Below are positions 1 through 7,962 of a DNA stretch of 13,254 nucleotides, piece by piece. The position numbers and the translations under genes are program-made. Source of the DNA: CAJQQY01 sp964352225 (GTDB lineage: Bacteria > Bacteroidota > Bacteroidia > Chitinophagales > Saprospiraceae); the NCBI GenBank assembly GCA_964352225.1, contig CAYGRM010000175.1, positions 1 through 13,254 on the forward strand, read 5' to 3'. A model generated the notes under the pieces. It was not told the origin of the DNA and searched no databases. It saw only the letters and a program-made list of their open reading frames with translations. Every line of letters starts with the position of its first letter. Positions within the stretch are counted from its first letter, which is position 1.

Positions 1-115
1 CGATTTTACCACCATCATGCAGCGAAATAATAGGATTTTTTTCGAGGTATAGATTTTGCGAAGTTTAGGGGCGAAAAATGAAGTGGAAAATTCTTTTTTT
101 TCGAAAAAAAAATAA

Positions 116-160
116 AAAAGGGTTTCTTTCCTTGAATAATCAAAAGAAAGAAACCCTTTT
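116..160 (-). terminator. Rho-independent terminator of the hybrid regulator gene
   Basis: Perfect 15-bp inverted repeat: arms 116-130 and 146-160, loop of 15 bases. Read on the minus strand it lies about 30 bases after the stop codon at 192. It is followed by a long T-rich run (complement of roughly 95-115). The rest of 1-191 shows no convincing gene on either strand; short open frames at 1-66 have no recognisable protein character. Confidence 0.9.
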
Positions 161-191
161 AGGATTAATAAATCATTTCCTATAAAAAAAA

Positions 192-2912
192 TTATCGACT
201 TCCTAAATCCTGAGATGGAGAAACGTTAAAATATTGTTTGTAAGCTTTTCCAAAATAACTAGGATCAGCAAATCCAACTAAAAAGGTTACCTCAGAAACT
301 GATTTTCCAGATTCTTGTAATAACTTTCGAGCTTTATTCAATCTAAATTCATTGATCATCTTGCTTGCACTACTTCCAGTAATGCTTTTTATTTTACGAA
401 ATAACTGAACTCGACTTAAAAAAAGTGCCTCTGCCATTTTTTCAACAGAAAAATTCTCATCCTTATAATTCTCTTCAATCACATTGAGAACTTTTCGCAT
501 AAATGGATCAACCGTTTCGGCTTGTTCTATTTGTTTATCACTCACATTTTCAGGAGTAGTAATATTCCTCCATAAGTTTTGAGCTCTTTGTTGTTGCATT
601 AAGATAGTTTTTAATTGCCTTTTGAGCGTATCTATCTGAAATGGCTTATTCATCCAAGCAACAGCACCTGAATCAAATGCCTCTTTTTGATTAGTATCAC
701 TATTGTGAGCCGTCAAAATCATAACAGGTATGTGAGCCGTCAACTCATTCTCTGCTATTTTTCTACACAACCATCCTCCATTATGATCAGGTAAAGTCCA
801 ATCGGAAATTATAATTTCAGGAATTCGATTAATAGCAATATTCAATCCTGTTGAAGTAGAATTAGCAATTTCTACATCATAGTCGTTAGACAGAGTTGAT
901 CTTAAAAATTCTAATAATTCAGGCTCATCCTCTACTACTAAGATTAATGTTTTATCAGAATTACCATCTGCATCGAGTCGTGATGATTGCTCTTCCTTAT
1001 TTAGTAAGGTACTTATTGGCATTTCATCCATCATGACGATTGGAATGTTTACTTTGAATGTAGCTCCCTTTCCTATTTCAGATTGTAGTTCGATATTTCC
1101 TTTCATCATTTCAACCAACTCCTTGACCAAAGCTAACCCAATACCTGTTCCACCTTTTAATTTTCCTTGAGTCCCTTGAACATACCTTTCAAAGAGTCCT
1201 TTTTGTTCATCAACTGCGATTCCTGGCCCCTGGTCACTTACTTCCAATGCTAAAGAATATTTATTATCCTTTTTTTCAAAATCTCCATATAAGGTTACCC
1301 CTTGGCCTGGTTCACAAAACTTGATGGCATTTCCTACGAGGTTGGAAAGAATTTTATCCAGCTTATCGTAATCCAAAAGGAATTGTCCTTTGGGCATTTT
1401 TATTTTTTGATTAAAAATTACTCCTTTTTCGATGGCTTGCTGTTCGTATCTTTCACACAAAGAGTTGAAGGTAAAATCTAATTGACCAACTTGAGGATTT
1501 AGTTTTAACGCTTTGGCCTCCGCTTTATTCCAGTCCAAAATTTGATTAAATAGCTCCATCAATCTTTTTCCATTTCTCCTAGCTAACTGAATATCTGATT
1601 TAGTCCCAGGATCTATTACATTGTTCTCAGCTCTTTCGAGAGGAGCCAACATTAAAGCCAAAGGAGTTCGAATATCGTGAGTAATCGAGGAAAAAAGTCG
1701 ATCTCTATTCTCGGCGAGTTGTCGATCTAATTCTAATTGGAGGGCGAGTTGCTTTCGCTTATTCCTATTCCGATAAATCAAAAAAGAAAGGATTCCTATT
1801 CCAAAAAGTCCAATCAATGAGATAATAACTAAACGAGTTTGAGTGATAGTTTTTTCTTGCTCTAATGATTGAATTTGACTCTCTTTCTTTTTGGTTTCAT
1901 ACTTAGTTTGCCATTCTTGAATCTCATCATTCCGACGAGCTTCCTGAATATTCATATAGTAAATTCGATTTTTGACAATCCAATCCTTTGCTTCTTCAAA
2001 CCTACCCGCTAGCACCAGCGCTTCCGAGTACTCTTCAGAAAAAGTTAACATGGTCGCATCTGAGTTCTCTTTTTCAAAAATGGGTTTTAACCTTTCAAAA
2101 TGCCGAACACATTCATCAACTCTTCCCATCTCGCAAAGATTTGTACCATAGTCAGTTAGTACTCTAGCTTGAAAACTCTTTCCAAATACATGAATACTAT
2201 CTATAACTTTTCTAAAATAATTGTCTGCTTGTTCATACTCTTTTGTTCGAGTATGTAAGTATGCTTTCGAATAATAAAATCGATACTGATCAGCTGTTGA
2301 AACGGAGATAAGATTCAGCAGAGAATCTGCATTTCTATAAGCATCCTTTGCTTCGTCGAAGTCACCTAAATATGATTTCATTAAACCAATACTCTTATAG
2401 ACTTCAAAAGATGTATTATTACTCTTTGCTTCTTTATTTAATTCTAATGCTTTATTAAAGTATTCATCTGCTTTATCCATATCCAATTGCATATAAGTAA
2501 AGCGACCTAAACGATAGTACCATTCCACCAGACTCACATGAGCAGAACCTTTTATAGCAGTCAATGAATCGGCAGTAGATTTCATGGTATCTAAAATCTT
2601 AGTGCTAATATTTCCTTGTCCATACTCTTGGAATTTCCCTACTAAGCCAGATTGTTGATAGTACTTCCAAATAATCGCAGAATCTTTTCCTACAATCTCC
2701 ACCGCATCTTCAAAAGCATGATTTAATAAAGGAAACAAAATAGGTAAGTCTTCTTTTCCAGCATTCTTAAAATACTCTCTCCAGCTGTCCATTTTTTTTT
2801 CAGCAGGAACTCTCTCTAACTCCACTAATATACTATCCAAGTGTAACGTATCTTGAGCGATGCCAGAATTAGTAATTACAAATAATAGAAGTAGTGAAAA
2901 TAAAATCCTCAT
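192..2912 (-). CDS. Hybrid two-component regulator: periplasmic TPR sensor, histidine kinase, receiver, AraC HTH
   Basis: A one-piece two-component system of 906 residues that should sense a signal outside the inner membrane and control transcription directly. Order: signal peptide 1-20; about five TPR-like helical pairs 125-315; charged, probably coiled segment 325-358; one membrane helix 361-380; HisKA with phospho-acceptor His412 in the S-I-T-H-D-I-R-T-P box; HATPase with N-box Asn524/Asn528, G1 D560-x-G-x-G and G2 box around G588-G592; receiver 655-770 with acidic E661/D662, phospho-acceptor Asp704, Thr734 and Lys756; AraC-type double HTH 807-900. All residues needed for kinase and phosphotransfer activity are present. 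Classical Bacteroides HTCS proteins sense carbohydrates through a periplasmic beta-propeller plus Y_Y_Y domain; here TPRs take that place, so the ligand may be a protein or peptide (inference). It is transcribed alone with its own terminator. No SusC/SusD or polysaccharide-degradation genes lie nearby, so its target is unknown. A weak TTG/TATTTCAA promoter candidate lies at 2938-2966. Confidence 0.95.
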   Translation of the reverse strand: MRILFSLLLLFVITNSGIAQDTLHLDSILVELERVPAEKKMDSWREYFKNAGKEDLPILFPLLNHAFEDAVEIVGKDSAIIWKYYQQSGLVGKFQEYGQGNISTKILDTMKSTADSLTAIKGSAHVSLVEWYYRLGRFTYMQLDMDKADEYFNKALELNKEAKSNNTSFEVYKSIGLMKSYLGDFDEAKDAYRNADSLLNLISVSTADQYRFYYSKAYLHTRTKEYEQADNYFRKVIDSIHVFGKSFQARVLTDYGTNLCEMGRVDECVRHFERLKPIFEKENSDATMLTFSEEYSEALVLAGRFEEAKDWIVKNRIYYMNIQEARRNDEIQEWQTKYETKKKESQIQSLEQEKTITQTRLVIISLIGLFGIGILSFLIYRNRNKRKQLALQLELDRQLAENRDRLFSSITHDIRTPLALMLAPLERAENNVIDPGTKSDIQLARRNGKRLMELFNQILDWNKAEAKALKLNPQVGQLDFTFNSLCERYEQQAIEKGVIFNQKIKMPKGQFLLDYDKLDKILSNLVGNAIKFCEPGQGVTLYGDFEKKDNKYSLALEVSDQGPGIAVDEQKGLFERYVQGTQGKLKGGTGIGLALVKELVEMMKGNIELQSEIGKGATFKVNIPIVMMDEMPISTLLNKEEQSSRLDADGNSDKTLILVVEDEPELLEFLRSTLSNDYDVEIANSTSTGLNIAINRIPEIIISDWTLPDHNGGWLCRKIAENELTAHIPVMILTAHNSDTNQKEAFDSGAVAWMNKPFQIDTLKRQLKTILMQQQRAQNLWRNITTPENVSDKQIEQAETVDPFMRKVLNVIEENYKDENFSVEKMAEALFLSRVQLFRKIKSITGSSASKMINEFRLNKARKLLQESGKSVSEVTFLVGFADPSYFGKAYKQYFNVSPSQDLGSR

Positions 2913-3404
2913 ATGTGCTTATATCTAATCTCTATTCTTGAAATAGTCTTTGCCTAAGAATTACAAGATAATTTTTTTTTTAACAAAATGATAGGTAAAC
3001 AATTGAAAACCAAAGAAATACAAAGTAGTAGGTATATTATATCTAATAAAATTAAATATACTTTCTGTTTAACTCAAAAAAACGACTGAATCTAATTATT
3101 TATTAAACTGATCATATATTCTTTCATTGTAACTTTCAAGAATACTAAATTTAGAATTGTTGCAAGTGACTGATATACTTATTTTTTTGGGAAATAATTT
3201 TCATCACGAATAATTATTCGCAGGGTTGGAAAGAGTATTTCGACTGGGTGCAAGGAGACGATTGCGAATTGGGATGTACGGAGTGTTAGCTAAATCAAGT
3301 TATTCCAAAACAGATACTTGCTTTTAAAATTTCGTTTGATGTGATTGATACTTGGAAACGAAATTGGAGTTTTTAACTCCAATTTCGTTTATGCTTTTTT
3401 CAGA
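2913..3404. other. Gene-free stretch between regulator and secreted protein
   Basis: About 490 bases without a supportable gene. The first 90 bases should hold the promoter of the minus-strand regulator. The middle is plain AT-rich DNA. From about 3222 to 3300 the base composition becomes clearly richer in G and C than the surroundings, with two short overlapping open frames ending near 3288-3292 that have no start or known protein match. A stem-loop closes the stretch at 3356-3390. No tRNA or other RNA gene was recognised. Confidence 0.7.
3356..3390 (-). terminator. Stem-loop terminator after the 279-residue secreted protein
   Basis: Perfect 16-bp inverted repeat: arms 3356-3371 and 3375-3390 around a TTT loop, 15 bases past the stop at 3405. 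On the minus strand the stem ends in TTTCGTTT but has no clean T run after it. On the plus strand CTTTTTT follows at 3394-3400. It is therefore probably a terminator for the minus-strand gene, possibly working in both directions. Confidence 0.65.
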
Positions 3405-4244
3405 TTAAAATTGAATCTTTTTCTCTTCGATAACTTCCCCATCACTCATCAATCGAACATAATATTCTCCTTGCGGCATATTAAAAACTTTAAACGTAAA
3501 ACTAAACTTATGCAGTCCTCTTACCTTTTTCTTATTTTCAAAAAAAGCATGTTTTAGTTCGCCTTCAAGTGTGTAAAGTCCAAAGGTCATCAACTTATCT
3601 TCTTCGGTTTTAAACTTCCATCTTCCTTTGAGAATAGAAGGTGCTTCTCGGTAGGCAGGTTCCCCTGGCTGGCTTATTGTTTTATGTAAAACAACATATT
3701 CTGGATGAGATACTCCAAGCAAATCCGCTACATGATTAGCCAATTTTCCATGATCAATATTTTCTACTCGCTTATTATCACTTATCGCCCAAATCGCATA
3801 TTGTGCAGCATCATGTTTGTATAGTTTTTCCTTGGCTAAATATTGAGCAATCTCCAATAAATGCCCTGTTGCCAAAAGACTCATACTGAATCCACTACCC
3901 AATGTCGGTGAACCATTAGGTGCTTGAATGCATGCTGCATACATTTTTGCAACTCGATTTTTATTTCCTTCTATAGCTAACATTCTCTCCTCTGTAATCA
4001 TTAAATCTTGTTGAGAAGGATCATTAGAATTAAAAATCAACCCTGCAGGAATTTGAATATCTATTTTTTTCTTGCGGAGATTTTTGATTTTTAATTTTAA
4101 GCAGTTACCGGTATGTCCACCTTCACCTTCAGCAAAAATTTGAACATAGCCGTTCTCGACCGCTTCGGCTAATAATATACTTTTTGCCTGAAGAAAAGCT
4201 GATGAAAAAAATAATAGGGAAAATAAAATGATTGATTTTTTCAT
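3405..4244 (-). CDS. Secreted protein of unknown function with sorting-domain-like C-terminus
   Basis: 279 residues with a clear Sec signal peptide (1-20, K-K-S then hydrophobic, cleavage after L-Q-A). The N-terminal part (about 30-195) is one globular domain I cannot name. It begins with strands and the segment I-P-A-G-L-I-F at 65-71, has two cysteines (C48, C105) that might pair once exported, and continues into helices including A-Q-Y-A-I-W-A at 147-153. Residues 207-279 look like a beta-sandwich: L-Y-T-L-E-G-E at 223-229, then N-M-P-Q-G-E-Y-Y-V-R-L at 255-265 and a charged last strand. That order of motifs resembles type IX secretion type A C-terminal sorting domains (G-x-L, then L-P-x-G-x-Y-x-x-R-L), although it lacks the usual linker and may be a degenerate or merely similar fold. 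If it is a sorting domain, the protein is carried to the cell surface or outside. A single-gene unit, divergent from fadD; a weak TTG/TATTTTCA promoter candidate lies at 4266-4291. Confidence 0.85.
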   Translation of the reverse strand: MKKSIILFSLLFFSSAFLQAKSILLAEAVENGYVQIFAEGEGGHTGNCLKLKIKNLRKKKIDIQIPAGLIFNSNDPSQQDLMITEERMLAIEGNKNRVAKMYAACIQAPNGSPTLGSGFSMSLLATGHLLEIAQYLAKEKLYKHDAAQYAIWAISDNKRVENIDHGKLANHVADLLGVSHPEYVVLHKTISQPGEPAYREAPSILKGRWKFKTEEDKLMTFGLYTLEGELKHAFFENKKKVRGLHKFSFTFKVFNMPQGEYYVRLMSDGEVIEEKKIQF

Positions 4245-4486
4245 AAGAATTATTTTGGGGAAATTTGAAAATAGTTTTTTAAAAACGGCAAATGACCTAT
4301 TTTATTTTCCTAAAAAAATCTATTAAGATATAAAGAATCACAAAACAGTTGTTTTGAAAAAAGATAAACAATAAATTTAGTTCTTAGAAAGAGTATTAAG
4401 ATGAAAGTATAAATAATTGGACATCATTTTAAAAACAGCTATTTTACGCATCCATTTTTGAAACGAAATTAAAATCACAGATAGAT

Positions 4487-6157
4487 ATGAGTGAAGACCG
4501 TCCCTGGCTAAAAAACTACCCTAGTGGAGTTCCTGCCAATATTAACCCTGATGAATACAGTTGCTTGATCGAAATGTTTGAAGAGACTTTTGATAAATAT
4601 CGAAAGTTACCTGCATTTACTTGTATGGGAAAAAGTATAACGTTCGATCAATTAGATAAAATGTCAAAGCAATTTGGAGCATATCTTCTGTCTAGAGGTT
4701 TGGAACCTGGAGACAAAGTTGCTTTGATGATGCCAAACCTTTTGCAATATCCAATTGCCTTGTTTGGAGCGCTCCGGGCAGGCCTGGTTATCGTTAACAC
4801 TAATCCACTTTACACACCTCGTGAAATGAAACATCAATTTTCAGATTCGGGTGCAAAGGCAATTGTTATTGCTGAAAACTTTGCAGCTAATTTGGAAAAA
4901 ATAATTCACAACACTTCCATAAAAACGGTTATTGTTACCAGCATAGGTGAATTGCTCGGAACAGTAAAAGGAACCTTGACCAATTTCGTAGTGCGAACGG
5001 TAAAAGGTATGGTTCCAAAATATAATATTGCTAATACAGTTACTTTTAAAGAAGCTTTATCTCAAGGAAAAAAATTCACACTTCCTGATTTACAAGGGAA
5101 ACCTGAAGATGTAATTGCCCTGCAATATACAGGAGGAACAACTGGAGTTTCCAAAGGGGCAATGTTAACCAATCGAAATCTGATTGCTAATATGTTACAG
5201 ATTCGAGCGACGATGATGCCTTTTTTAAAAGAGCAAGAAGAGCTGGCTTTGTCACCCTTACCGATGTATCATATTTTTGCTTTTTCGGTCAATGCATTGG
5301 CATTGCTAAGTATTGGAACTCGAACTATTTTGATTACCAATGCTCGAGACATTGACTCGATTATCAAAGAATTTAAAAATGAGAAAATTACTTTGATGAC
5401 TGGAGTGAATACTTTATTTAATGCGTTACTCAATCATAAAGATTTTGCTTCACTTGATTTTAGTTCTTTGAAAGGATCTGTAGGAGGAGGTATGGCGGTG
5501 CAAAAAGCAGTCGCACAAAAATGGAAAGAAGTAACTGGTTGTGCTTTGGCGGAAGGTTATGGAATGACTGAATCCTCACCTGTAGTTTCGACTAACCCAA
5601 TCGATGGTTCGGGACAATTAGGAACTATTGGAATACCTGTTCCATCCACCGATGTTCGAATTACAAATGAAGAAGACCAACCTCTAGCGGTAGGTGAAAT
5701 TGGGGAGATTCAAGTAAAAGGACCACAAGTGATGAAAGGATATTACAATCGTCCTGAAGAAACCAGCAAAACTATTTCGCCTGATGGTTGGTTGCGAACT
5801 GGAGATATTGGATTGATGCAAGCAGATGGTTTTTTTAAAATAGTTGACCGTAAAAAAGATATGATTTTGGTTTCAGGTTTTAATGTTTACCCAAATGAAA
5901 TTGAAGATGTCTTAGCAATGCATCCAAAAATTTTAGAAGTTGCTGCGATTGGAGTTCCTGATGAAAAATCAACCGAAGCAGTAAAAGTTTTTATTGTAAA
6001 AAAAGATAAATCATTAACTGAAAATGAAGTGCGAGAATATTGTACAGAACAATTTACAGGGTATAAAAAACCAAAACATATTGTCTTCCGAGATGAACTG
6101 CCAAAGACAAATGTGGGTAAAATATTAAGACGTGCACTTCGTGATGAAAAAACGTAA
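4487..6157 (+). CDS. fadD: Long-chain fatty acid--CoA ligase (FadD type)
   Basis: Adenylate-forming enzyme that joins long-chain fatty acids to CoA using ATP, the entry step to beta-oxidation and lipid recycling; cytosolic or loosely membrane-bound. The 556 residues match the usual FadD length. Visible motifs: AMP-binding loop Y214-T-G-G-T-T-G-V-S-K223-G; E356-G-Y-G-M-T-E362; W435-L-R-T-G-D440 (ribose-contacting Asp); D454-R455-K-K-D followed by V-S-G-F-N-V-Y-P, the FadD signature hinge; catalytic Lys545 in N-V-G-K-I-L-R-R. The G-G in place of S-G in the first loop is usual for FadD. The start at 4487 gives the normal N-terminus, with W-x-K-N-Y-P-x-G-V-P near residues 7-15. The 242-base divergent gap upstream contains a candidate promoter, TTG at 4349 and TAAATTTA at 4372, which would leave a leader of about 100 bases. 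No beta-oxidation partner genes are adjacent. Confidence 0.95.
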   Translation: MSEDRPWLKNYPSGVPANINPDEYSCLIEMFEETFDKYRKLPAFTCMGKSITFDQLDKMSKQFGAYLLSRGLEPGDKVALMMPNLLQYPIALFGALRAGLVIVNTNPLYTPREMKHQFSDSGAKAIVIAENFAANLEKIIHNTSIKTVIVTSIGELLGTVKGTLTNFVVRTVKGMVPKYNIANTVTFKEALSQGKKFTLPDLQGKPEDVIALQYTGGTTGVSKGAMLTNRNLIANMLQIRATMMPFLKEQEELALSPLPMYHIFAFSVNALALLSIGTRTILITNARDIDSIIKEFKNEKITLMTGVNTLFNALLNHKDFASLDFSSLKGSVGGGMAVQKAVAQKWKEVTGCALAEGYGMTESSPVVSTNPIDGSGQLGTIGIPVPSTDVRITNEEDQPLAVGEIGEIQVKGPQVMKGYYNRPEETSKTISPDGWLRTGDIGLMQADGFFKIVDRKKDMILVSGFNVYPNEIEDVLAMHPKILEVAAIGVPDEKSTEAVKVFIVKKDKSLTENEVREYCTEQFTGYKKPKHIVFRDELPKTNVGKILRRALRDEKT

Positions 6158-6189
6158 GAGCATTGTTACATGATTTATTCATTTGTTAA

Positions 6190-6225
6190 AAAAATCTCAT
6201 TTGAAATATTTTGAATGAGATTTTT
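6190..6225 (+). terminator. Terminator after fadD
   Basis: Perfect 12-bp inverted repeat, arms 6190-6201 and 6214-6225, loop of 12 bases, with the 3' arm ending in five T. It starts 33 bases after the fadD stop and separates it from the next plus-strand gene, arguing against co-transcription. Confidence 0.8.
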
Positions 6226-6275
6226 GACTTTAGCGAGAAATTATAAAGTTAGGATTTTTGACTAAAAACAAACTA

Positions 6276-7130
6276 ATGAAATTTACTTATCTCAACCTAT
6301 CCCTTTTCGTTTTTATACTGTTTTCATTTTCTCAAAATTCGTTTTCACAAGATGAAGTAGTGCCAGAAGAAATTCGATCTAACCAAGGCAGGTTTTATAT
6401 TTACTGGGGGTGGAATCGAGGGTATTATTCCAACTCTGATATTCATTTCAAGGGAGATACTTATGATTTTACTTTGTCAGATGTAGTGGCTAAAGATCGA
6501 CAATCACAATTTTCATTTGAAACTTATCTTAAACCAACAAATCTAACTGTCCCTCAAACTAATTTTGGAATGGGTTATTATTTCCGAGATAAATGGATTT
6601 TTACGATGTCGATGGATCATATGAAGTATGTGGTACAAAATGCACAAGAGGTTCAAATCAATGGATATATTCGAGAGATGTCTGACATTTATGATGGCGA
6701 ATATTCTAATCAAAATATAGTTATTCGACCTTCCCTTTTACAAATGGAGCATACGGATGGATTAAATTATTTCAACTTCGGAATCAGCCGGGCGGATAAT
6801 TTTTTAGAGAAATTTGATTGGGCAAAAGATAAAATCGAATTACAACTCATCGAAGGTTTTGAAACTGGGCCATTGATTCCTCGATCAGATATTACTTTGC
6901 TTCGCCAAGATGATATTAACATTTACCATTTTGCAGGTTGGGGAGCTTCGCTAAAAACGGGTTTGCATTTGACACTTTTCAAACACTTTTTTATTCATAG
7001 CGAAGTCAAAGGTGGGTATATAAATCTTTTCGATATTCTGACTTCCTCGGTTGGAAATAATAAAGCGAAACAAGACTTTTTCTTTTTGCAAACGACGTTT
7101 CAGTTTGGAGCGATTTTCTATTTTAAGTAG
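6276..7130 (+). CDS. Putative outer-membrane beta-barrel protein
   Basis: 284 residues from the ATG at 6276. An upstream in-frame TTG at 6258 would add six residues before the signal peptide, but the ATG gives a normal export signal (M-K-F-T-Y then a hydrophobic run, cleavage after S-F-S-Q near residue 25). The mature part is rich in alternating aromatic strands such as F-Y-I-Y-W-G-W-N, N-F-G-M-G-Y-Y-F and F-Q-F-G-A-I-F-Y-F-K. It ends in an aromatic-Lys strand, as barrel proteins do. Role unknown; I recognise the general look of a Bacteroidota-wide family of hypothetical barrel proteins but no named member. It follows fadD at 118 bases with a terminator between, so it is probably a separate unit, although the pairing with fatty-acid uptake (a FadL-like role) is conceivable. 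It has no FadL sequence features that I can see. Confidence 0.85.
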   Translation: MKFTYLNLSLFVFILFSFSQNSFSQDEVVPEEIRSNQGRFYIYWGWNRGYYSNSDIHFKGDTYDFTLSDVVAKDRQSQFSFETYLKPTNLTVPQTNFGMGYYFRDKWIFTMSMDHMKYVVQNAQEVQINGYIREMSDIYDGEYSNQNIVIRPSLLQMEHTDGLNYFNFGISRADNFLEKFDWAKDKIELQLIEGFETGPLIPRSDITLLRQDDINIYHFAGWGASLKTGLHLTLFKHFFIHSEVKGGYINLFDILTSSVGNNKAKQDFFFLQTTFQFGAIFYFK

Positions 7131-7140
7131 TAAAAAAGTT

Positions 7141-7245
7141 TTTGAATATCGATTTAAGAACGCTACGCTAAGGATTTAAGATTTGAGAAGTATCGTCCAC
7201 CTTCTCAAATCTTAAATTCTTGTTTGATATTCGATATTCCCGTTA
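7141..7245. repeat. Imperfect palindromic intergenic element between convergent genes
   Basis: Nested inverted repeats fill the gap between two converging genes. Inner arms 7170-7190 and 7201-7221 pair with one internal mismatch (a G-T wobble in one strand) around a 10-base loop. Outer arms 7144-7152 and 7231-7239 are a perfect 9-bp pair containing GAATATCGA. The structure could stop transcription from both sides. The GAATATCGAATATCAAACAAG-like segment on the minus strand reminds me of multicopy intergenic repeats in Bacteroidota genomes, but copy number cannot be seen here. Confidence 0.65.
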
Positions 7246-7785
7246 CTTCCGATTCAACCACCAACCTAACCAAGCGCCAACCAATCCCCAAGCAGCAATA
7301 GCATCTATCAAATATCCCGTACTATCCGTCTCCATCCAAACTTGATGCAAATAAGAAATTGTTAAATACCCAATCACTCCAATAGCCAAAGAAGCTAACA
7401 AACTAGTCATAAAATCATTCTCTCGAAACTTCATTAAAACCCAAACTAATAAAAATGCAGAAAACAAATCAAGCAAAAAACCTCTTGTCATATTCATTCC
7501 CATGTTTACCTCAAAGGCTTTGTGGTAAGATACTGTAGCCCAAGGTTTACCAGTCATAGATTCGCGTAACGCTACTTCCTCTTCCATCGAAGCATCATTT
7601 GGGACAGTAGGAATCATGTAGTGACCATTTTCCAAATCAAGTTGACTTAAAGCCTCCATGATTTGATCTTGCTTTGGAGTATACTGCATCTCTGCTTGAT
7701 GGAGTTTTAGCACATTCCATGAAATGAATTGCCACATAAAAAGGATTAATCCTGCTACCAAGGTACCAACTAATTGTTTGTTCAT
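7243..7785 (-). CDS. Inner-membrane protein of unknown function, four predicted helices
   Basis: 180 residues. Hydrophobic helices at about 5-24, 102-119, 125-147 and 158-177, with one large non-cytoplasmic or cytoplasmic loop between helices 1 and 2 (about 25-98). That loop contains Q-Y-T-P-K-Q-D-Q-I-M at 34-43 and H-Y-M-I-P at 55-59. The C-terminus is W-L-G-W-W-L-N-R-K, with basic residues suggesting a cytoplasmic end. The layout, N-terminal anchor, soluble loop carrying a T-P-K-Q-D box, then a three-helix bundle, looks like a conserved bacterial hypothetical family, but I cannot name it or assign a function. No catalytic motif is evident. A standalone gene: 177 bases and a terminator separate it from the upstream barrel gene. 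Confidence 0.85.
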   Translation of the reverse strand: MNKQLVGTLVAGLILFMWQFISWNVLKLHQAEMQYTPKQDQIMEALSQLDLENGHYMIPTVPNDASMEEEVALRESMTGKPWATVSYHKAFEVNMGMNMTRGFLLDLFSAFLLVWVLMKFRENDFMTSLLASLAIGVIGYLTISYLHQVWMETDSTGYLIDAIAAWGLVGAWLGWWLNRK

Positions 7786-7905
7786 AATGTTGATTTTTAA
7801 AAATTAAAAAATTCGTTTTGCTTTGTTTCGTTGATAGGGAGAAATAAGAGAGGTGGGAGAATTTGTTGAAACTAAATTAATATTTTTTTTGATAAAAAAG
7901 AAAAA

Positions 7906-7930
7906 GCCTCTCCGGAAATTCCGAAGAGGC
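7906..7930 (-). terminator. Terminator after the small barrel gene
   Basis: Stem arms 7906-7915 and 7921-7930 (GCCTCT...AGAGGC) with a short AT loop. The only mismatch is C-A in the plus strand, which is a G-U pair in the minus-strand RNA, so the element is adapted to minus-strand transcripts. T-rich tail on the minus strand from 7905 downward. It lies 33 bases past the stop at 7963. Confidence 0.9.
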
Positions 7931-7962
7931 AAGGTATAGTTTTATATTTTTGTAAGAGTGTT

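Noticed and set aside
3345..3557. Plus-strand open frame of 70 codons overlapping the end of the secreted-protein gene
   Set aside because: It runs through the terminator hairpin and antisense to a gene with a clear signal peptide and fold; low-complexity Phe/Leu/Lys content.
4245..4486. Riboswitch or structured leader upstream of fadD
   Set aside because: The region is AT-rich without stable paired segments or a known aptamer pattern.
6258..6275. TTG start adding six residues to the barrel protein
   Set aside because: The ATG at 6276 directly precedes a standard signal peptide, so the upstream start is unnecessary.
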